Source: Bradyrhizobium diazoefficiens | GTDB taxonomy: Bacteria; Pseudomonadota; Alphaproteobacteria; Rhizobiales; Xanthobacteraceae | Assembly (NCBI RefSeq): GCF_018129965.1 | Contig: NZ_JAFCKW010000012.1 | Location: 62,001-126,000, forward strand | DNA length: 64,000 bases | Direction: 5' to 3' | Shown here: positions 1-8,533 of the stretch, piece by piece | Layout: each line of letters opens with the position of its first letter | Position numbering within the stretch: the stretch's first letter is position 1 | Notes under the pieces: model-generated | The model's database searches: none | The model's input: the letters and a program-made list of their open reading frames with translations, nothing else | Told to the model about the DNA's origin: nothing | Made by a program: the position numbers and the translations under genes

Positions 1-3
1 TCG

Positions 4-1302
4 ATGTCGAACAGGTTTACGCAATACATTCTGGCGGCGATGGTGCTGGGCATCATCATGGGCTCGGCGATCTACAACTTCCTGCCCGACACGCGCGCCG
101 ACTGGGCCTCCTCGATCAACCTGATCGCCATGATGTTCTTGCGCCTGATCAAGATGATCATCGCGCCGCTTGTGTTCGCAACCCTGGTCGGCGGCATCGC
201 CCATATGGGCTCGGGCTCCAAGCTCGGCCGCATCTTCGCCAAGACCATGGGCTGGTTTGTCAGCGCTTCCTTCATCTCCCTGCTGCTCGGCCTCGTGATG
301 GTCAATCTGCTCCAGCCGGGCGCGAACTTCCCCGGCACGCTGCCTGACAAGGCGCAGTCGACCGGCCTGCCGGTCTCGGCCTTCTCGATCGAGAAATTCC
401 TGACCCATCTGATCCCGACCTCGATCGCGGACGCGATGGCGCAGAACGAGATCCTGCAGATCGTGATCTTCGCCGTGTTCTTCTCGGTGGCGATGGGCGC
501 GATGCCGGAGCGTTCCAAGCCGATGCTGGCGCTGATCGATGATCTCGGCCACATCATGCTGAAGGTCACGGGCTATGTGATGATGTTCGCGCCGCTCGCC
601 GTGTGGGCCGCCATCACCGCCACGGTGGCCAAGAACGGCCTGCTGGTGCTGTGGAAGCTCATCGTCTTCATGGGCGGCTTCTATCTCTCGCTGATGATCC
701 TGTGGGGCATCCTCGTCATCGTCGGCTTCGTCGTGATCGGGCCGCGCTACAGCCATCTCTTGAAGCTGATCCGCGAGCCGCTGATGATCGCGTTCTCGAC
801 CGCGAGCTCGGAGGCGGCCTATCCGAAGACGCTGGAGGGACTCAACCGCTTCGGCGCCTCGTCGCGCATCTCCAGCTTCGTGCTGCCGCTCGGTTATTCC
901 TTCAACCTCGACGGCACGATGATGTACTGCACCTTCGCGAGCATCTTCATCGCGCAGAGCTATCACATCGACATGCCGCTCGGCACCCAGCTCGCGATGC
1001 TGGCGACCCTGATGATCACCTCGAAGGGCGTCGCCGGCGTGCCGCGCGCCTCTCTCGTCGTGATCGCCTCGACGCTGTCGCAGTTCAACATCCCCGAGGC
1101 GGGATTGCTGATGATCATGGGCATCGACACCTTCCTCGACATGGGCCGCAGCGCCACCAACGTGATCGGCAACACGCTCGCGACCTCGGTGGTCGCGAAG
1201 TGGGAAGGCGAGCTCGGGCCCGAGCATGCGATGGGACCGAGCGACGCCGTGCCTGACGACATGATCCCCGGCGAAGTGCCCGCCATGGCCGGCCATGGTT
1301 AG
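4..1302 (+). CDS. Dicarboxylate/amino acid:cation symporter (DAACS family, DctA/GltP-like)
   Basis: A 432-residue inner-membrane secondary transporter that should import C4-dicarboxylates or acidic amino acids with H+ or Na+. The chain is almost entirely hydrophobic with about eight membrane segments. Family features seen are the early segment with an IKMIIAPLVFATLVGG block, the serine-rich re-entrant loop AFSTASSEAAYPKTL near residues 264-278, the LDGTMMY stretch near 303, and the GIDTFLDMGRSATNVIGN block near 370 that lines the substrate and cation site. Length matches the family (420-440). The start codon lies three bases from the window edge, so an upstream start or ribosome site cannot be judged. 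The next gene begins 9 bases after the stop and encodes a periplasmic glutamate/aspartate-type binding protein, which favours an acidic substrate. Which substrate is carried cannot be decided from sequence; a dctA symbol is withheld for that reason. Confidence 0.9.
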   Translation: MSNRFTQYILAAMVLGIIMGSAIYNFLPDTRADWASSINLIAMMFLRLIKMIIAPLVFATLVGGIAHMGSGSKLGRIFAKTMGWFVSASFISLLLGLVMVNLLQPGANFPGTLPDKAQSTGLPVSAFSIEKFLTHLIPTSIADAMAQNEILQIVIFAVFFSVAMGAMPERSKPMLALIDDLGHIMLKVTGYVMMFAPLAVWAAITATVAKNGLLVLWKLIVFMGGFYLSLMILWGILVIVGFVVIGPRYSHLLKLIREPLMIAFSTASSEAAYPKTLEGLNRFGASSRISSFVLPLGYSFNLDGTMMYCTFASIFIAQSYHIDMPLGTQLAMLATLMITSKGVAGVPRASLVVIASTLSQFNIPEAGLLMIMGIDTFLDMGRSATNVIGNTLATSVVAKWEGELGPEHAMGPSDAVPDDMIPGEVPAMAGHG

Positions 1303-1311
1303 GGGCGCAAC

Positions 1312-2238
1312 ATGGATCAGACACTGACGAGGTCAGTGATCGGCGGCTGCCTGTGGCTCGCGGCATCCTTGCTCGCGACAGCAAGCTCCGCCCAGACCGG
1401 CGGCGAAGGGCTGAGCCCGACGCTGTCGGCCATCAAGAAAGCGCATGCGGTGCGGCTCGGCTATCGCGAGAGCTCGCCGCCTTTCTCCTTCCTCGACCAG
1501 TCGGGCCGCCCGATCGGCTACAGCCTCGAACTCTGCGCGGCCGTGGTCGAGGAGATCGGCGTCGAGGTCGACGATCCCAATCTGAAGATCGACTACGTCA
1601 AAGTCACCTCGGACGACCGTATCGACGCGGTGCTCCAGAACAGGATCGATCTGGAGTGCGGCTCGACCACGGCCAATTCCGAGCGCGCCAAACGCGTCGC
1701 GTTCTCGCCGCTGATGTTCGTCGCCGGCACCAAGCTGATGGTGCCGAAGGTATCGAGCGTGCAGTCGCTGGCCGATCTGAAGGGCAAGACCATCGTGGTG
1801 ACCAGGGGCACCACCAACGAGCAGGCGATCCAGGCGGCCGACAAGAAGTCGTCGCTGGGGCTGAATATCGTCGTTGCGGCCGATCACGAGCAGTCGTTTC
1901 AGATGCTGGCGGACGGCAAGGCGGACGCATTCGCGACCGACGATATCCTGCTCTCGGGCCTGATCGCGCGGCACAAGGCGCAGGACAAGTTCCGCGTCGC
2001 CGGCGATTATCTGTCTTACGATCCCTACGGCATCATGTTCAGGAAAGGCGAGCCGCAACTCGCTGCCGTGGTCGATCGCACCTTCCGCAAGCTCGGCTCC
2101 AACCGCGACCTCGTCCCGCTCTACAACAAATGGTTCACCGCGCGGCTTCCCACCGGCGAACGGCTGAACGTTCCGATCTCGCTGCAACTGGAGGAAGCCT
2201 TCAAGGCCATGGACGATTCGGCAGGCGCGAGTAATTAG
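1312..2238 (+). CDS. Periplasmic amino-acid-binding protein, GltI-like (SBP family 3)
   Basis: A 308-residue solute-binding protein of the polar amino-acid (PBPb, family 3) class. An N-terminal signal peptide (hydrophobic residues 8-27, likely cleavage after ASSAQ) exports it. The mature part shows the GYSLELC block, the SDDRIDAVLQNRIDLECGST region and an ECGSTTANSERAKRVAFS-like stretch that closely resembles glutamate/aspartate-binding GltI. Its ribosome site (AGGGG) overlaps the stop of the upstream symporter gene, so the two are probably one transcript. No ABC permease or ATPase follows; the next gene is on the other strand after a repeat cluster. It may serve an ABC transporter encoded elsewhere, or act with the neighbouring symporter or in sensing; that is inference. 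Confidence 0.88.
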   Translation: MDQTLTRSVIGGCLWLAASLLATASSAQTGGEGLSPTLSAIKKAHAVRLGYRESSPPFSFLDQSGRPIGYSLELCAAVVEEIGVEVDDPNLKIDYVKVTSDDRIDAVLQNRIDLECGSTTANSERAKRVAFSPLMFVAGTKLMVPKVSSVQSLADLKGKTIVVTRGTTNEQAIQAADKKSSLGLNIVVAADHEQSFQMLADGKADAFATDDILLSGLIARHKAQDKFRVAGDYLSYDPYGIMFRKGEPQLAAVVDRTFRKLGSNRDLVPLYNKWFTARLPTGERLNVPISLQLEEAFKAMDDSAGASN

Positions 2239-2250
2239 ACGGAAGCTTAC

Positions 2251-2410
2251 TTCCCTTCTCCCCTTGCGGGAGAAGGTGGCGCGAAGCGCCGGATGAGGGG
2301 GCTGCATCCGCGAATTCAATCGCGAGAAGTTAGCGCGCGGATAGAGACCCCCTCACCCGTCTCACCGCTATGCGGTGAGCCACCCTCTCCCACAAGGGGA
2401 GAGGGTGCAG
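2251..2410. repeat. Inverted pair of palindromic intergenic repeats
   Basis: Two copies of one GC-rich repeat face each other in the gap between two convergent genes. Copy 1 (about 2251-2301) begins CCCTTCTCCCCTTGCGGGAG and ends GGATGAGGGGG; copy 2 (about 2347-2410) is its diverged reverse complement with an extra CTCACCGC/GCGGTGAG hairpin. Each contains a stem-loop (CTCCCC/GGGGAG type). Related hairpins occur at 20217-20235 and 42075-42100. This resembles REP-like elements common between genes in Bradyrhizobium. It may also stop transcription from both sides. Confidence 0.75.
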
Positions 2411-2421
2411 CGTGCGCCCGC

Positions 2422-3222
2422 TCATTGTCTCTCAAACACCCGGTTCAGCGCCGCGTCATACGTCGCTTGCACCAGCTCAGGATGCAGTTTCCCCAGCGCT
2501 TCCATCATCACGCCGGAATTGATCTCGAGCACTTTCCAGCCGTCATCCACGCGCACCACGTCAATGGACGCAAAGGTGATGCCGATCGCGCTCGCGGCAT
2601 CGCTCGCGAGCTTCACGCAGGCTGAGCGAACTTCGCCGTTCTGCAGCAGCACGGGCCTGGCGCCGGCATCGAGATTGTGCCGCCAGTCCGAGCCTCGCTG
2701 CTTGCTGTAGACGACGAGCGGGACATCATCGAGCAGGATCACACGGACCTCGTCCTCGATCGCGACATAGGGCGAGATCACGAGCCCCGCGCTCATCGAA
2801 AAGACCTCGCCGGCCGCGTGGTCGAGGTCAGCCTCCGTCGTCGCCCTGAAGACTGATCGTCCCGACGTCCCCTCGTTCGGCTTGACCACCACGCCTTGCG
2901 GATGGGCGTGAAGCAGCCGAAGCATGCCATCGCGCCAGCCGGCACCGACGACGTTCTCGCCCAGCTTCGGATTGAGGAAGAGATGATGCGGAATGCAGGG
3001 CACGCCCTCCAGCGACAGCGCCTCGGCGGTGGCCGATTTGTCGTTGGCGAGGCGATGCGCGATGGCGCTGTTGAGGCCGATGTCATAGCCGAAGGCGAAG
3101 CGGCGCGTCGCGCCACGGCACATTGCAATCAGCCAGCCACCGGCGCGGACCTCGATCGCAATGCCGTGGCCGGCGCAGTAACGCCTGACCGCCTGAACGA
3201 AGATCCGCTCGCCGCTTGCCAT
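2422..3222 (-). CDS. ATP-grasp family protein (RimK-like), substrate unknown
   Basis: About 266 residues from the ATG at 3222; a TTG 33 bases upstream (3255) would add 11 residues but has no clear ribosome site. The protein is a compact ATP-grasp ligase. Visible elements are VVVKPNEGTSGRSVF (nucleotide-binding lysine and glycine-rich loop), SPYVAIEDEVRVILL (hinge and strand contacting ATP), SIDVVRVDDGWKVLEINS with the E-I-N metal-binding triad, and a final MMEALGKLHPEL helix. Such enzymes join a carboxylate to an amine or thiol through an acyl-phosphate. No amino-acid ligase partner, peptide gene or transporter lies beside it, so the substrate is not predictable. It is convergent with the binding-protein gene and divergent from fpr. 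RimK-type or cyanophycin/peptide-ligase relatives are the nearest analogies. Confidence 0.75.
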   Translation of the reverse strand: MASGERIFVQAVRRYCAGHGIAIEVRAGGWLIAMCRGATRRFAFGYDIGLNSAIAHRLANDKSATAEALSLEGVPCIPHHLFLNPKLGENVVGAGWRDGMLRLLHAHPQGVVVKPNEGTSGRSVFRATTEADLDHAAGEVFSMSAGLVISPYVAIEDEVRVILLDDVPLVVYSKQRGSDWRHNLDAGARPVLLQNGEVRSACVKLASDAASAIGITFASIDVVRVDDGWKVLEINSGVMMEALGKLHPELVQATYDAALNRVFERQ

Positions 3223-3597
3223 CTGTCTCGGTCGCCCTGTCGCCAAAGGCCGCAAACATGCGGGAAAGGGCGACGCTCCGGGGTGAAAATCAGAGCCATT
3301 CTTAATGAAATTCTCGCGAGCAGGATGGAAATTAAGTGCTGCGATCGGGCCCCTCGGGGAAAAGAAATTACCCGTGATGGGGGCCTCGCAGGATATCCGT
3401 TAATGATCCGGTCAATTCCGCTGCAAATGCCGGTTTGATCGGCATCAATTGCACCCGAAACGAGGTTGATTATTGGTCTCAATGGCGTAGATCACGCCTG
3501 AGACATCCTCCGCCATGGCAAGTGGTGCCCGCCTCGCTTCCAGAGGCCATGCAACGCTGTTGTTCTAAAACCGCAAATATTCGGAATCTCGAAAATC
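3223..3597. other. Divergent intergenic region upstream of the ATP-grasp gene and fpr
   Basis: About 375 bases without a convincing gene. It is clearly more AT-rich than the surroundings from 3290 on, as expected for a region carrying two divergent promoters. I see no convincing sigma-70 hexamer pair, SoxR-type dyad or iron-control palindrome. Short open frames here lack ribosome sites. Confidence 0.5.
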
Positions 3598-4371
3598 ATG
3601 AGCGCGTTTTACCGAGAGAAGGTTCTTTCCGTCCAGCACTGGACCGACACGTTGTTCAGCTTCCGCGCCACGCGCGACACCGGCTTCCGTTTCCAGAACG
3701 GCCAGTTCGCGATGATCGGCCTCGAGGTCGACGGCCGTCCGCTGCTGCGCGCCTACAGCATGGCGAGCGCCAACCACGAGGAAGAGCTCGAGTTCTTCTC
3801 GATCAAGGTGCAGGACGGCCCGCTCACCTCGCGCCTCCAGAAGATCAAGGAAGGCGACACCATCCTGGTCGGCCGCAAGGCCACCGGCACGCTGATCACC
3901 GACAATCTCATTCCCGGCAAGCGGCTGATGCTGCTCTCGACCGGCACCGGGCTTGCGCCCTTCGCGAGCCTGATCAAGGACCCCGACGTCTACGACCAGT
4001 TCGAGTCCATCGTGCTGGTCCATGGCTGCCGCCAGGTTTCGGAACTCGCCTATGGCGAGAAGCTGGTCGCCAATCTGCGTGAGGACGAGCTGTTCGGGCC
4101 GCTGCTGTCCGAGAAGCTGGTCTACTATCCGACGGTGACCCGCGAGCCGTTCAAGAACCGCGGCCGGATCACCGACCTCATCAATTCCGAGCAGATATTC
4201 AACGACATCGGCCAGGGCCCGCTCGACATAGCGACCGACCGCATCATGATGTGCGGCAGCCCTGCCATGCTCGAAGAATTGAAAGTGATGTTCGAAGGCC
4301 GCGATTTCATCGAGGGCTCCGGCAACAAGCCCGGCCACTTCGTGATCGAGAAGGCGTTCGTCGAGCGATAA
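3598..4371 (+). CDS. fpr: Ferredoxin--NADP reductase (bacterial FPR type)
   Basis: A 257-residue cytosolic flavoenzyme that exchanges electrons between NADPH and ferredoxin or flavodoxin. The N-terminal FAD barrel carries RAYSMAS (residues about 51-57), the family's R-x-Y-S FAD-binding motif, followed by FFSIKVQDGPLTSRLQ. The NADP domain carries STGTGLAPFASL (about 118-129), VHGCRQVSELAY and MCGSPAML. The C-terminus ends in the short AFVER tail seen in bacterial FPRs rather than the aromatic tail of plastid enzymes. Length is standard for the class. It stands alone, 214 bases before an FMN/Fe-S oxidoreductase on the same strand. A weak hairpin near 4395-4424 may end its transcript. Likely roles are oxidative-stress defence and Fe-S or heme redox supply, which are family knowledge. 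Confidence 0.93.
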   Translation: MSAFYREKVLSVQHWTDTLFSFRATRDTGFRFQNGQFAMIGLEVDGRPLLRAYSMASANHEEELEFFSIKVQDGPLTSRLQKIKEGDTILVGRKATGTLITDNLIPGKRLMLLSTGTGLAPFASLIKDPDVYDQFESIVLVHGCRQVSELAYGEKLVANLREDELFGPLLSEKLVYYPTVTREPFKNRGRITDLINSEQIFNDIGQGPLDIATDRIMMCGSPAMLEELKVMFEGRDFIEGSGNKPGHFVIEKAFVER

Positions 4372-4594
4372 TCGTCGCTTGCCTGGCGTGTCCGTCCCGG
4401 GTCTGCAGTTGCCGGCCCGGGAATCGGCAGCTCACACCTTTATTACCCCATCCTGCTGCACTGCAAAAATCCGCCCCGCGGACCAATTGCTTTGCCTCCT
4501 CCGAATTCGCTAGCCTGTAACAATATCCGCGTCATATCCGTATGACAGGCGCAGGCGTATCGCATCGCCTCATGCTGGCGAGAGGATGGGAATC

Positions 4595-6298
4595 GTGGCC
4601 GAAGACAACAAACTGCAGGAATCCGCCAAGCCCTCGTCTCCCAAACGTCTGGCGCTCGCGGAAGAGGGCATCATCGAAACCCTGCTTCTGCCGTTCTCGC
4701 CACGTTTCATCATCCTGACCATCTGCGCGGTCGTCACCGCGCTGCTGATCGGCATCGGCATCGCCGACCGCAAGATCTTCGACATCCTGCTGATCCCGAT
4801 CCTGATCTTCGGCGCACTCACGCTGGTCGGTGTGCGCGATCTCATGCAAAAGAGCCATGCGGTGCTGCGCAACTATCCGATCTCCGCGCATATCCGCTTC
4901 CTGCTCGAAGAGATACGCCCCGAGATGCGGCAGTATTTCTTCGAGAGCGAGAAGGACGGCATGCCGTTCTCGCGCGACACCCGCGCGGTGGTCTATCAGC
5001 GCGCCAAGATGGAGCTCGACAAGCGCCCGTTCGGCACCCAGGAGGACGTCTATCGCGAGGGTTACGAGTGGATGCATCACTCGGTCTCGCCCAAGGAGCA
5101 TGCCGAGGAGAAATTCCGCATCACCATCGGCGGTCCGGACTGCAAGCAGCCCTATTCGGCCTCGGTGTTCAACATCTCCGCCATGAGCTTTGGCGCGCTC
5201 AGCCCCAACGCCGTGCGTGCGCTGAATGCCGGCGCGAAAAAAGGCGACTTCGCACACGACACCGGGGAGGGCGGCTTCAGCCCCTATCATCGCGAGATGG
5301 GCGGCGACATCATCTGGGAGATCGGCTCGGGCTATTTCGGTTGCCGGCATCATGACGGCAGCTTCGATCCGGAGGCGTTCGCGCGCGTGGCCGCGCAGGA
5401 CCAGATCAAGATGGTCGAACTCAAGATCAGCCAGGGCGCCAAGCCCGGCCATGGCGGTGTGCTGCCGGCGGCAAAGGTCTCGGAGGAGATTTCGAAGATC
5501 CGCGGCGTCGCAATGGGTGAGGACTGCATCTCGCCGGCCTCGCATCATGCCTTCTCGACTCCCGTTGGCATGATGCAGTTCGTCGGTGAGATGCGAAGGC
5601 TCTCCGGCGGCAAGCCGGCCGGCTTCAAGCTGTGCATCGGCCATCCCTGGGAGTTTCTGGCGATCTGCAAGGCGATGCTGGAGACCGGCATCTATCCGGA
5701 TTTCATCGTCGTCGACGGCAATGAGGGCGGCACCGGCGCCGCGCCGCTGGAGTTCATGGACCATCTGGGCATGCCGATGCGCGAGGGCGTCAACTTCGTG
5801 CACAATGCGCTGATCGGCATCAATGCCCGCGACCGCATCAGGATCGGCGCGTCGGGTAAGATCGCCACCGCCTTCGACATGGCGCGCGCGATGGCGATCG
5901 GCGCGGACTGGTGCAATTCGGCGCGCGGATTCATGTTCTCGCTCGGCTGTATCCAGTCGCTGAGCTGCCACACCGACCGCTGCCCGACAGGGGTCGCGAC
6001 GCAGGACCCGATGCGCGCACGCGCGCTCTACGTGCCGCTCAAGATCGACCGCGTGCACAATTATCATCACGCCACCCTGCATTCGCTGACCGAGCTGATC
6101 GCTGCGGCCGGTCTCGAGCACCCGCAGCAATTGCGCCCGATCCATTTCAGCCAGCGGACCTCCACGACCGACGTCAAATCCTTCGCGCAGCTCTATCCTG
6201 CGTTGCGCCCGGGAGAATTACTCGAAGGCACCGAGGACTCGCGTTTCCGCGACGCATGGCGGATGGCGCAGGCGCAGACGTTCCAGCCGGCGTGCTGA
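4595..6298 (+). CDS. Membrane-anchored FMN-binding glutamate-synthase family protein
   Basis: Encodes about 567 residues resembling the FMN/[3Fe-4S] half of glutamate synthase (GltB) without its amidotransferase or FAD-binding partner. Two hydrophobic segments lie near residues 35-75, which should anchor the catalytic part. The barrel shows SAMSFGALSPNAVRALNAGA, GEGGFSPYH, QGAKPGHGGVLP, VDGNEGGTGAAP and the cluster motif C-x5-C-x4-C (CIQSLSCHTDRC, about residues 450-461) that holds the [3Fe-4S] centre. An ATG at 4586 abuts the ribosome site AGAGG (4581-4585), too close to use; the in-frame GTG at 4595 sits 9 bases behind it and is chosen. The family is often annotated as glutamate synthase, but without a glutaminase domain ammonia-dependent or unrelated chemistry is equally possible. 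fpr just upstream could supply electrons; that is inference. Confidence 0.85.
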   Translation: MAEDNKLQESAKPSSPKRLALAEEGIIETLLLPFSPRFIILTICAVVTALLIGIGIADRKIFDILLIPILIFGALTLVGVRDLMQKSHAVLRNYPISAHIRFLLEEIRPEMRQYFFESEKDGMPFSRDTRAVVYQRAKMELDKRPFGTQEDVYREGYEWMHHSVSPKEHAEEKFRITIGGPDCKQPYSASVFNISAMSFGALSPNAVRALNAGAKKGDFAHDTGEGGFSPYHREMGGDIIWEIGSGYFGCRHHDGSFDPEAFARVAAQDQIKMVELKISQGAKPGHGGVLPAAKVSEEISKIRGVAMGEDCISPASHHAFSTPVGMMQFVGEMRRLSGGKPAGFKLCIGHPWEFLAICKAMLETGIYPDFIVVDGNEGGTGAAPLEFMDHLGMPMREGVNFVHNALIGINARDRIRIGASGKIATAFDMARAMAIGADWCNSARGFMFSLGCIQSLSCHTDRCPTGVATQDPMRARALYVPLKIDRVHNYHHATLHSLTELIAAAGLEHPQQLRPIHFSQRTSTTDVKSFAQLYPALRPGELLEGTEDSRFRDAWRMAQAQTFQPAC

Positions 6299-6405
6299 GG
6301 CGGCGGTCCACCGCATGATACCGCGGCGTTTTGCGGTGGCGTAATTTCCTGGGGGATCGGGCCGCGCCTTAACCTCCTTGTCAGCTTCCGGTGTAAATTG
6401 GCGCC

Positions 6406-6645
6406 ATGGATGAGCGTCGCACCAGAACCAGGCATCGCGTGCTGAAGGCCGGAAGCATCGAGTTCGGCGGCGGCGCGATCGACTGCACCGTCCGCAATTT
6501 TTCCGAAACCGGCGCCGCGCTCGACGTCACCAGCCCGGTCGGCATTCCCGAACAGTTCACGCTCGTCATCCAGGCGGACGGAACGCGTCTGTCTTGTACG
6601 GTCGTCTGGCGCAAGGAGAAACGGATCGGGGTGAGGTTCGGGTGA
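6406..6645 (+). CDS. Single-domain PilZ protein
   Basis: A 79-residue soluble protein made of little more than one PilZ domain, the c-di-GMP receptor fold. The RTRHR stretch at residues 6-10 matches the R-x3-R ligand motif, and NFSETGAALD at about residues 31-40 matches the D/N-x-S-x2-G motif, so ligand binding is expected to be intact. The remainder gives the short beta-barrel ending in RIGVRFG. Ribosome site is weak. It is convergent with the CBS-domain gene downstream and follows the FMN enzyme by 107 bases. Single PilZ proteins act by docking on partners, which cannot be named here; Tad-type pilus genes 2 kb away and the c-di-GMP protein at 39.6 kb are the only related context. Confidence 0.85.
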   Translation: MDERRTRTRHRVLKAGSIEFGGGAIDCTVRNFSETGAALDVTSPVGIPEQFTLVIQADGTRLSCTVVWRKEKRIGVRFG

Positions 6646-6738
6646 TGGACGGTGTTTGACGCAAACCCGCGCCATTGTTCAGCGCCGTCCTGGGGGCCGA
6701 CGAAGTCGCGAGCCCGGGACGACAGTCGAGATTGAAGC

Positions 6739-8034
6739 TCACCCCGTCTCAACCTCACCGCGCCGGCTCGCCAGGATCTTGTCGATCCTTCGCCCGTCGA
6801 GATCGACGACCTCGATGTGCCAGCCATCGAAGTCGAAGGCATCGCCGACATTGGGCAGCACGTTGAATTGTTGCAGCACGAGGCCCGCCACCGTGTTGTA
6901 GCGATGCGGCGGCAGATCGATGCCGAGCAGTTCGCCGAATTCGTCGACCGGCATCCAGCCGGAGACCAGCAGCGAGTCGTCGTCACGCCGGACATAGGCC
7001 GGCTCCGGCGGTCCTTCCTCCGAATGGAAAGCGCCGACGATCGACTCGAGAATGTCGGCGGACGTCACGATGCCTTCGAAAGCGCCGTATTCGTCGTAGA
7101 CGAAACCGATGTGAACCGGCGCGGCGCGCAGGATCGCGAGCACGTCGCGCGCGTCGGCCGACGCAGGAATGCCGGGCGCCTCGCGCACCAGCGCGCGCAG
7201 GTCCGGAGTGCGTTCGTTCATGTAGGCGATCAGCAGGTCCTTGGCCTGAAGCACGCCGATCGGCTTGTCGCGGTCGCCGTCGGAGACGGGAAAGCGCGAA
7301 TGCGGGCTCGTCGCGATGACCTGTCGAATGGCCTCTGGCGTATCGCTCAGGTCGATCTCGTCGACCTCCGTGCGCGGCGTCATAACGGCGCCGACCGGCC
7401 GGTCGCCGAGCCGCATCACGCCGGCGATCATCTCCTTCTCGCCGGGCTCGAGCACGCCGGCGCTTTCCGCCTCGCTGACGAGATGATGAATCTCGTCCTC
7501 CGACACCTTTTCCTCGCCCTTGCCGCCGCGGCCGAGCAACGTGAGGATCAGCTTGCCGGAGAGATCGAGCAGGAAGACGAGCGGCAGCGATATCTTCGCA
7601 AGCACGTGCATCGCCGGCGCAACCTTGACCGCGACGCTTTCGGGATCGCGCAGCGCCACCTGTTTCGGCACCAGTTCCCCGACGATCAGCGTCGCATACG
7701 TGATGAGGGTGACCACGATGCCGACGCCGACGATGTCGGCGACGCCAGCCGAGAGACCGGCCTCGACCAGCCATTGCGTCAGGCGCTGGCCCAGCGTCGC
7801 GCCGGAGAACGCGCCCGAGAGCACGCCGACAAGGGTGATGCCGATCTGCACGGTCGAGAGGAACTTGCCCGGATCGGCCGCCAGCGTCAGCGCACGCTCG
7901 GCGCCGCGCACGCCCTTGGCGGCAAGCAGCGATAGCCGCGCCGGCCGCGACGAGACCACGGCCAGCTCGGACATGGATAACAGGCCGTTAATGACGATCA
8001 GGACGACGACGATGATGAGTTCGACGGACAACAT
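6739..8034 (-). CDS. CNNM/CorC-HlyC family membrane protein with CBS pair
   Basis: A 431-residue inner-membrane protein, often called hemolysin-like but related to the CNNM/CorB magnesium or cobalt transport proteins. Residues 1-150 form the DUF21 membrane domain with about four segments (start MLSVELIIVVVLIVINGLLS, then a glycine-rich GITLVGVLSGAFSGATLG region). Residues about 200-320 carry two CBS motifs, which bind adenine nucleotides (VMTPRTEVDEIDL, VLQAKDLL, VLAILRAAPVHIGFVYDEYG). The last 80 residues form the CorC_HlyC ion-transport-associated domain (DDDSLLVSGWMPVDEFGELLG). The ATG start gives an immediate first membrane helix, although no good ribosome site is visible. Function as a divalent-cation exporter is from family knowledge; real hemolysin activity is unlikely. 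Confidence 0.88.
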   Translation of the reverse strand: MLSVELIIVVVLIVINGLLSMSELAVVSSRPARLSLLAAKGVRGAERALTLAADPGKFLSTVQIGITLVGVLSGAFSGATLGQRLTQWLVEAGLSAGVADIVGVGIVVTLITYATLIVGELVPKQVALRDPESVAVKVAPAMHVLAKISLPLVFLLDLSGKLILTLLGRGGKGEEKVSEDEIHHLVSEAESAGVLEPGEKEMIAGVMRLGDRPVGAVMTPRTEVDEIDLSDTPEAIRQVIATSPHSRFPVSDGDRDKPIGVLQAKDLLIAYMNERTPDLRALVREAPGIPASADARDVLAILRAAPVHIGFVYDEYGAFEGIVTSADILESIVGAFHSEEGPPEPAYVRRDDDSLLVSGWMPVDEFGELLGIDLPPHRYNTVAGLVLQQFNVLPNVGDAFDFDGWHIEVVDLDGRRIDKILASRRGEVETG

Positions 8035-8533
8035 TGTACGCTGGGGAGAGGGATGTGAGTTCCGGCGGGCACCGGGCCAAGCGCGTTATATATGAACTCG
8101 CCCTGCCTTTTGCCCGGTTCCGACCAAATTGTCGCAGCCTGATCGTCCGGTGCGGTTTCGAGGCCAGGGGCACCCATTATGGACGAAAGTCCGAATACCG
8201 GGACCTCATAGGCCGCGATCTCAGGCCCGGCCGGCTGCCGGGCCGGAGACCATTCGCTGGCGCGCGAGAACGTGACGGCCACCCGATACCTTGCCGCCTC
8301 AATCTCAACGAATCCGTTTAAGCGGCGTTAATGATGCCGTCTTGCTGGCAGGCGCCTGGATCGGTTGCAGACCGTCTTTATGGATTGCGCGTAAGCGTTG
8401 ATTAAGCCGCGCTATCCATATTCGCATCCGTAAAGAGCGAGTTGATCGGCTGCAGAAAATTCGTGGCCTCTTCCGGTTGCAAGTCGCCTGGAAGAAGTCT
8501 CGACTGCAGCAAAGGCAGTCAGGTGAAGGTCAA
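8035..8533. other. Divergent intergenic region between the CBS protein and Tad-like genes
   Basis: About 500 bases with no convincing gene; short open frames on both strands lack ribosome sites and resemble no family. It contains a strong GGCCCGG/CCGGGCC hairpin around 8223-8244 and an AT-richer part from 8300 to 8450 that should hold the promoter for the Tad-like genes. TTAA-N6-TTAA at 8318-8331 resembles a CtrA half-site pair but has the wrong spacing (7 is canonical). Confidence 0.5.

Noticed and set aside
4487-4516. TTGCTT-N18-TAGCCT as a sigma-70 promoter upstream of the GltB-like gene
   Set aside because: Both hexamers are weak and spacing is long; not called.
4532-6145. Long open frame on the minus strand opposite the GltB-like gene (537 codons)
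   Set aside because: Arg/Ala/His-rich, no ribosome site, no recognisable family; an artefact of GC-rich coding sequence on the other strand. The same holds for long antisense frames opposite glgP (59586-61541), the GT39 gene (46523-48166), the antiporter (33034-35115), the c-di-GMP protein (39721-41574) and chvG (49821-51473).
8318-8331. TTAA-N6-TTAA upstream of the Tad-like genes, a possible CtrA site
   Set aside because: Spacer is 6 rather than 7 and the flanks do not match; kept only as a note. A similar TTAA-N7-ATAA at 39413-39427 is also too weak to call.
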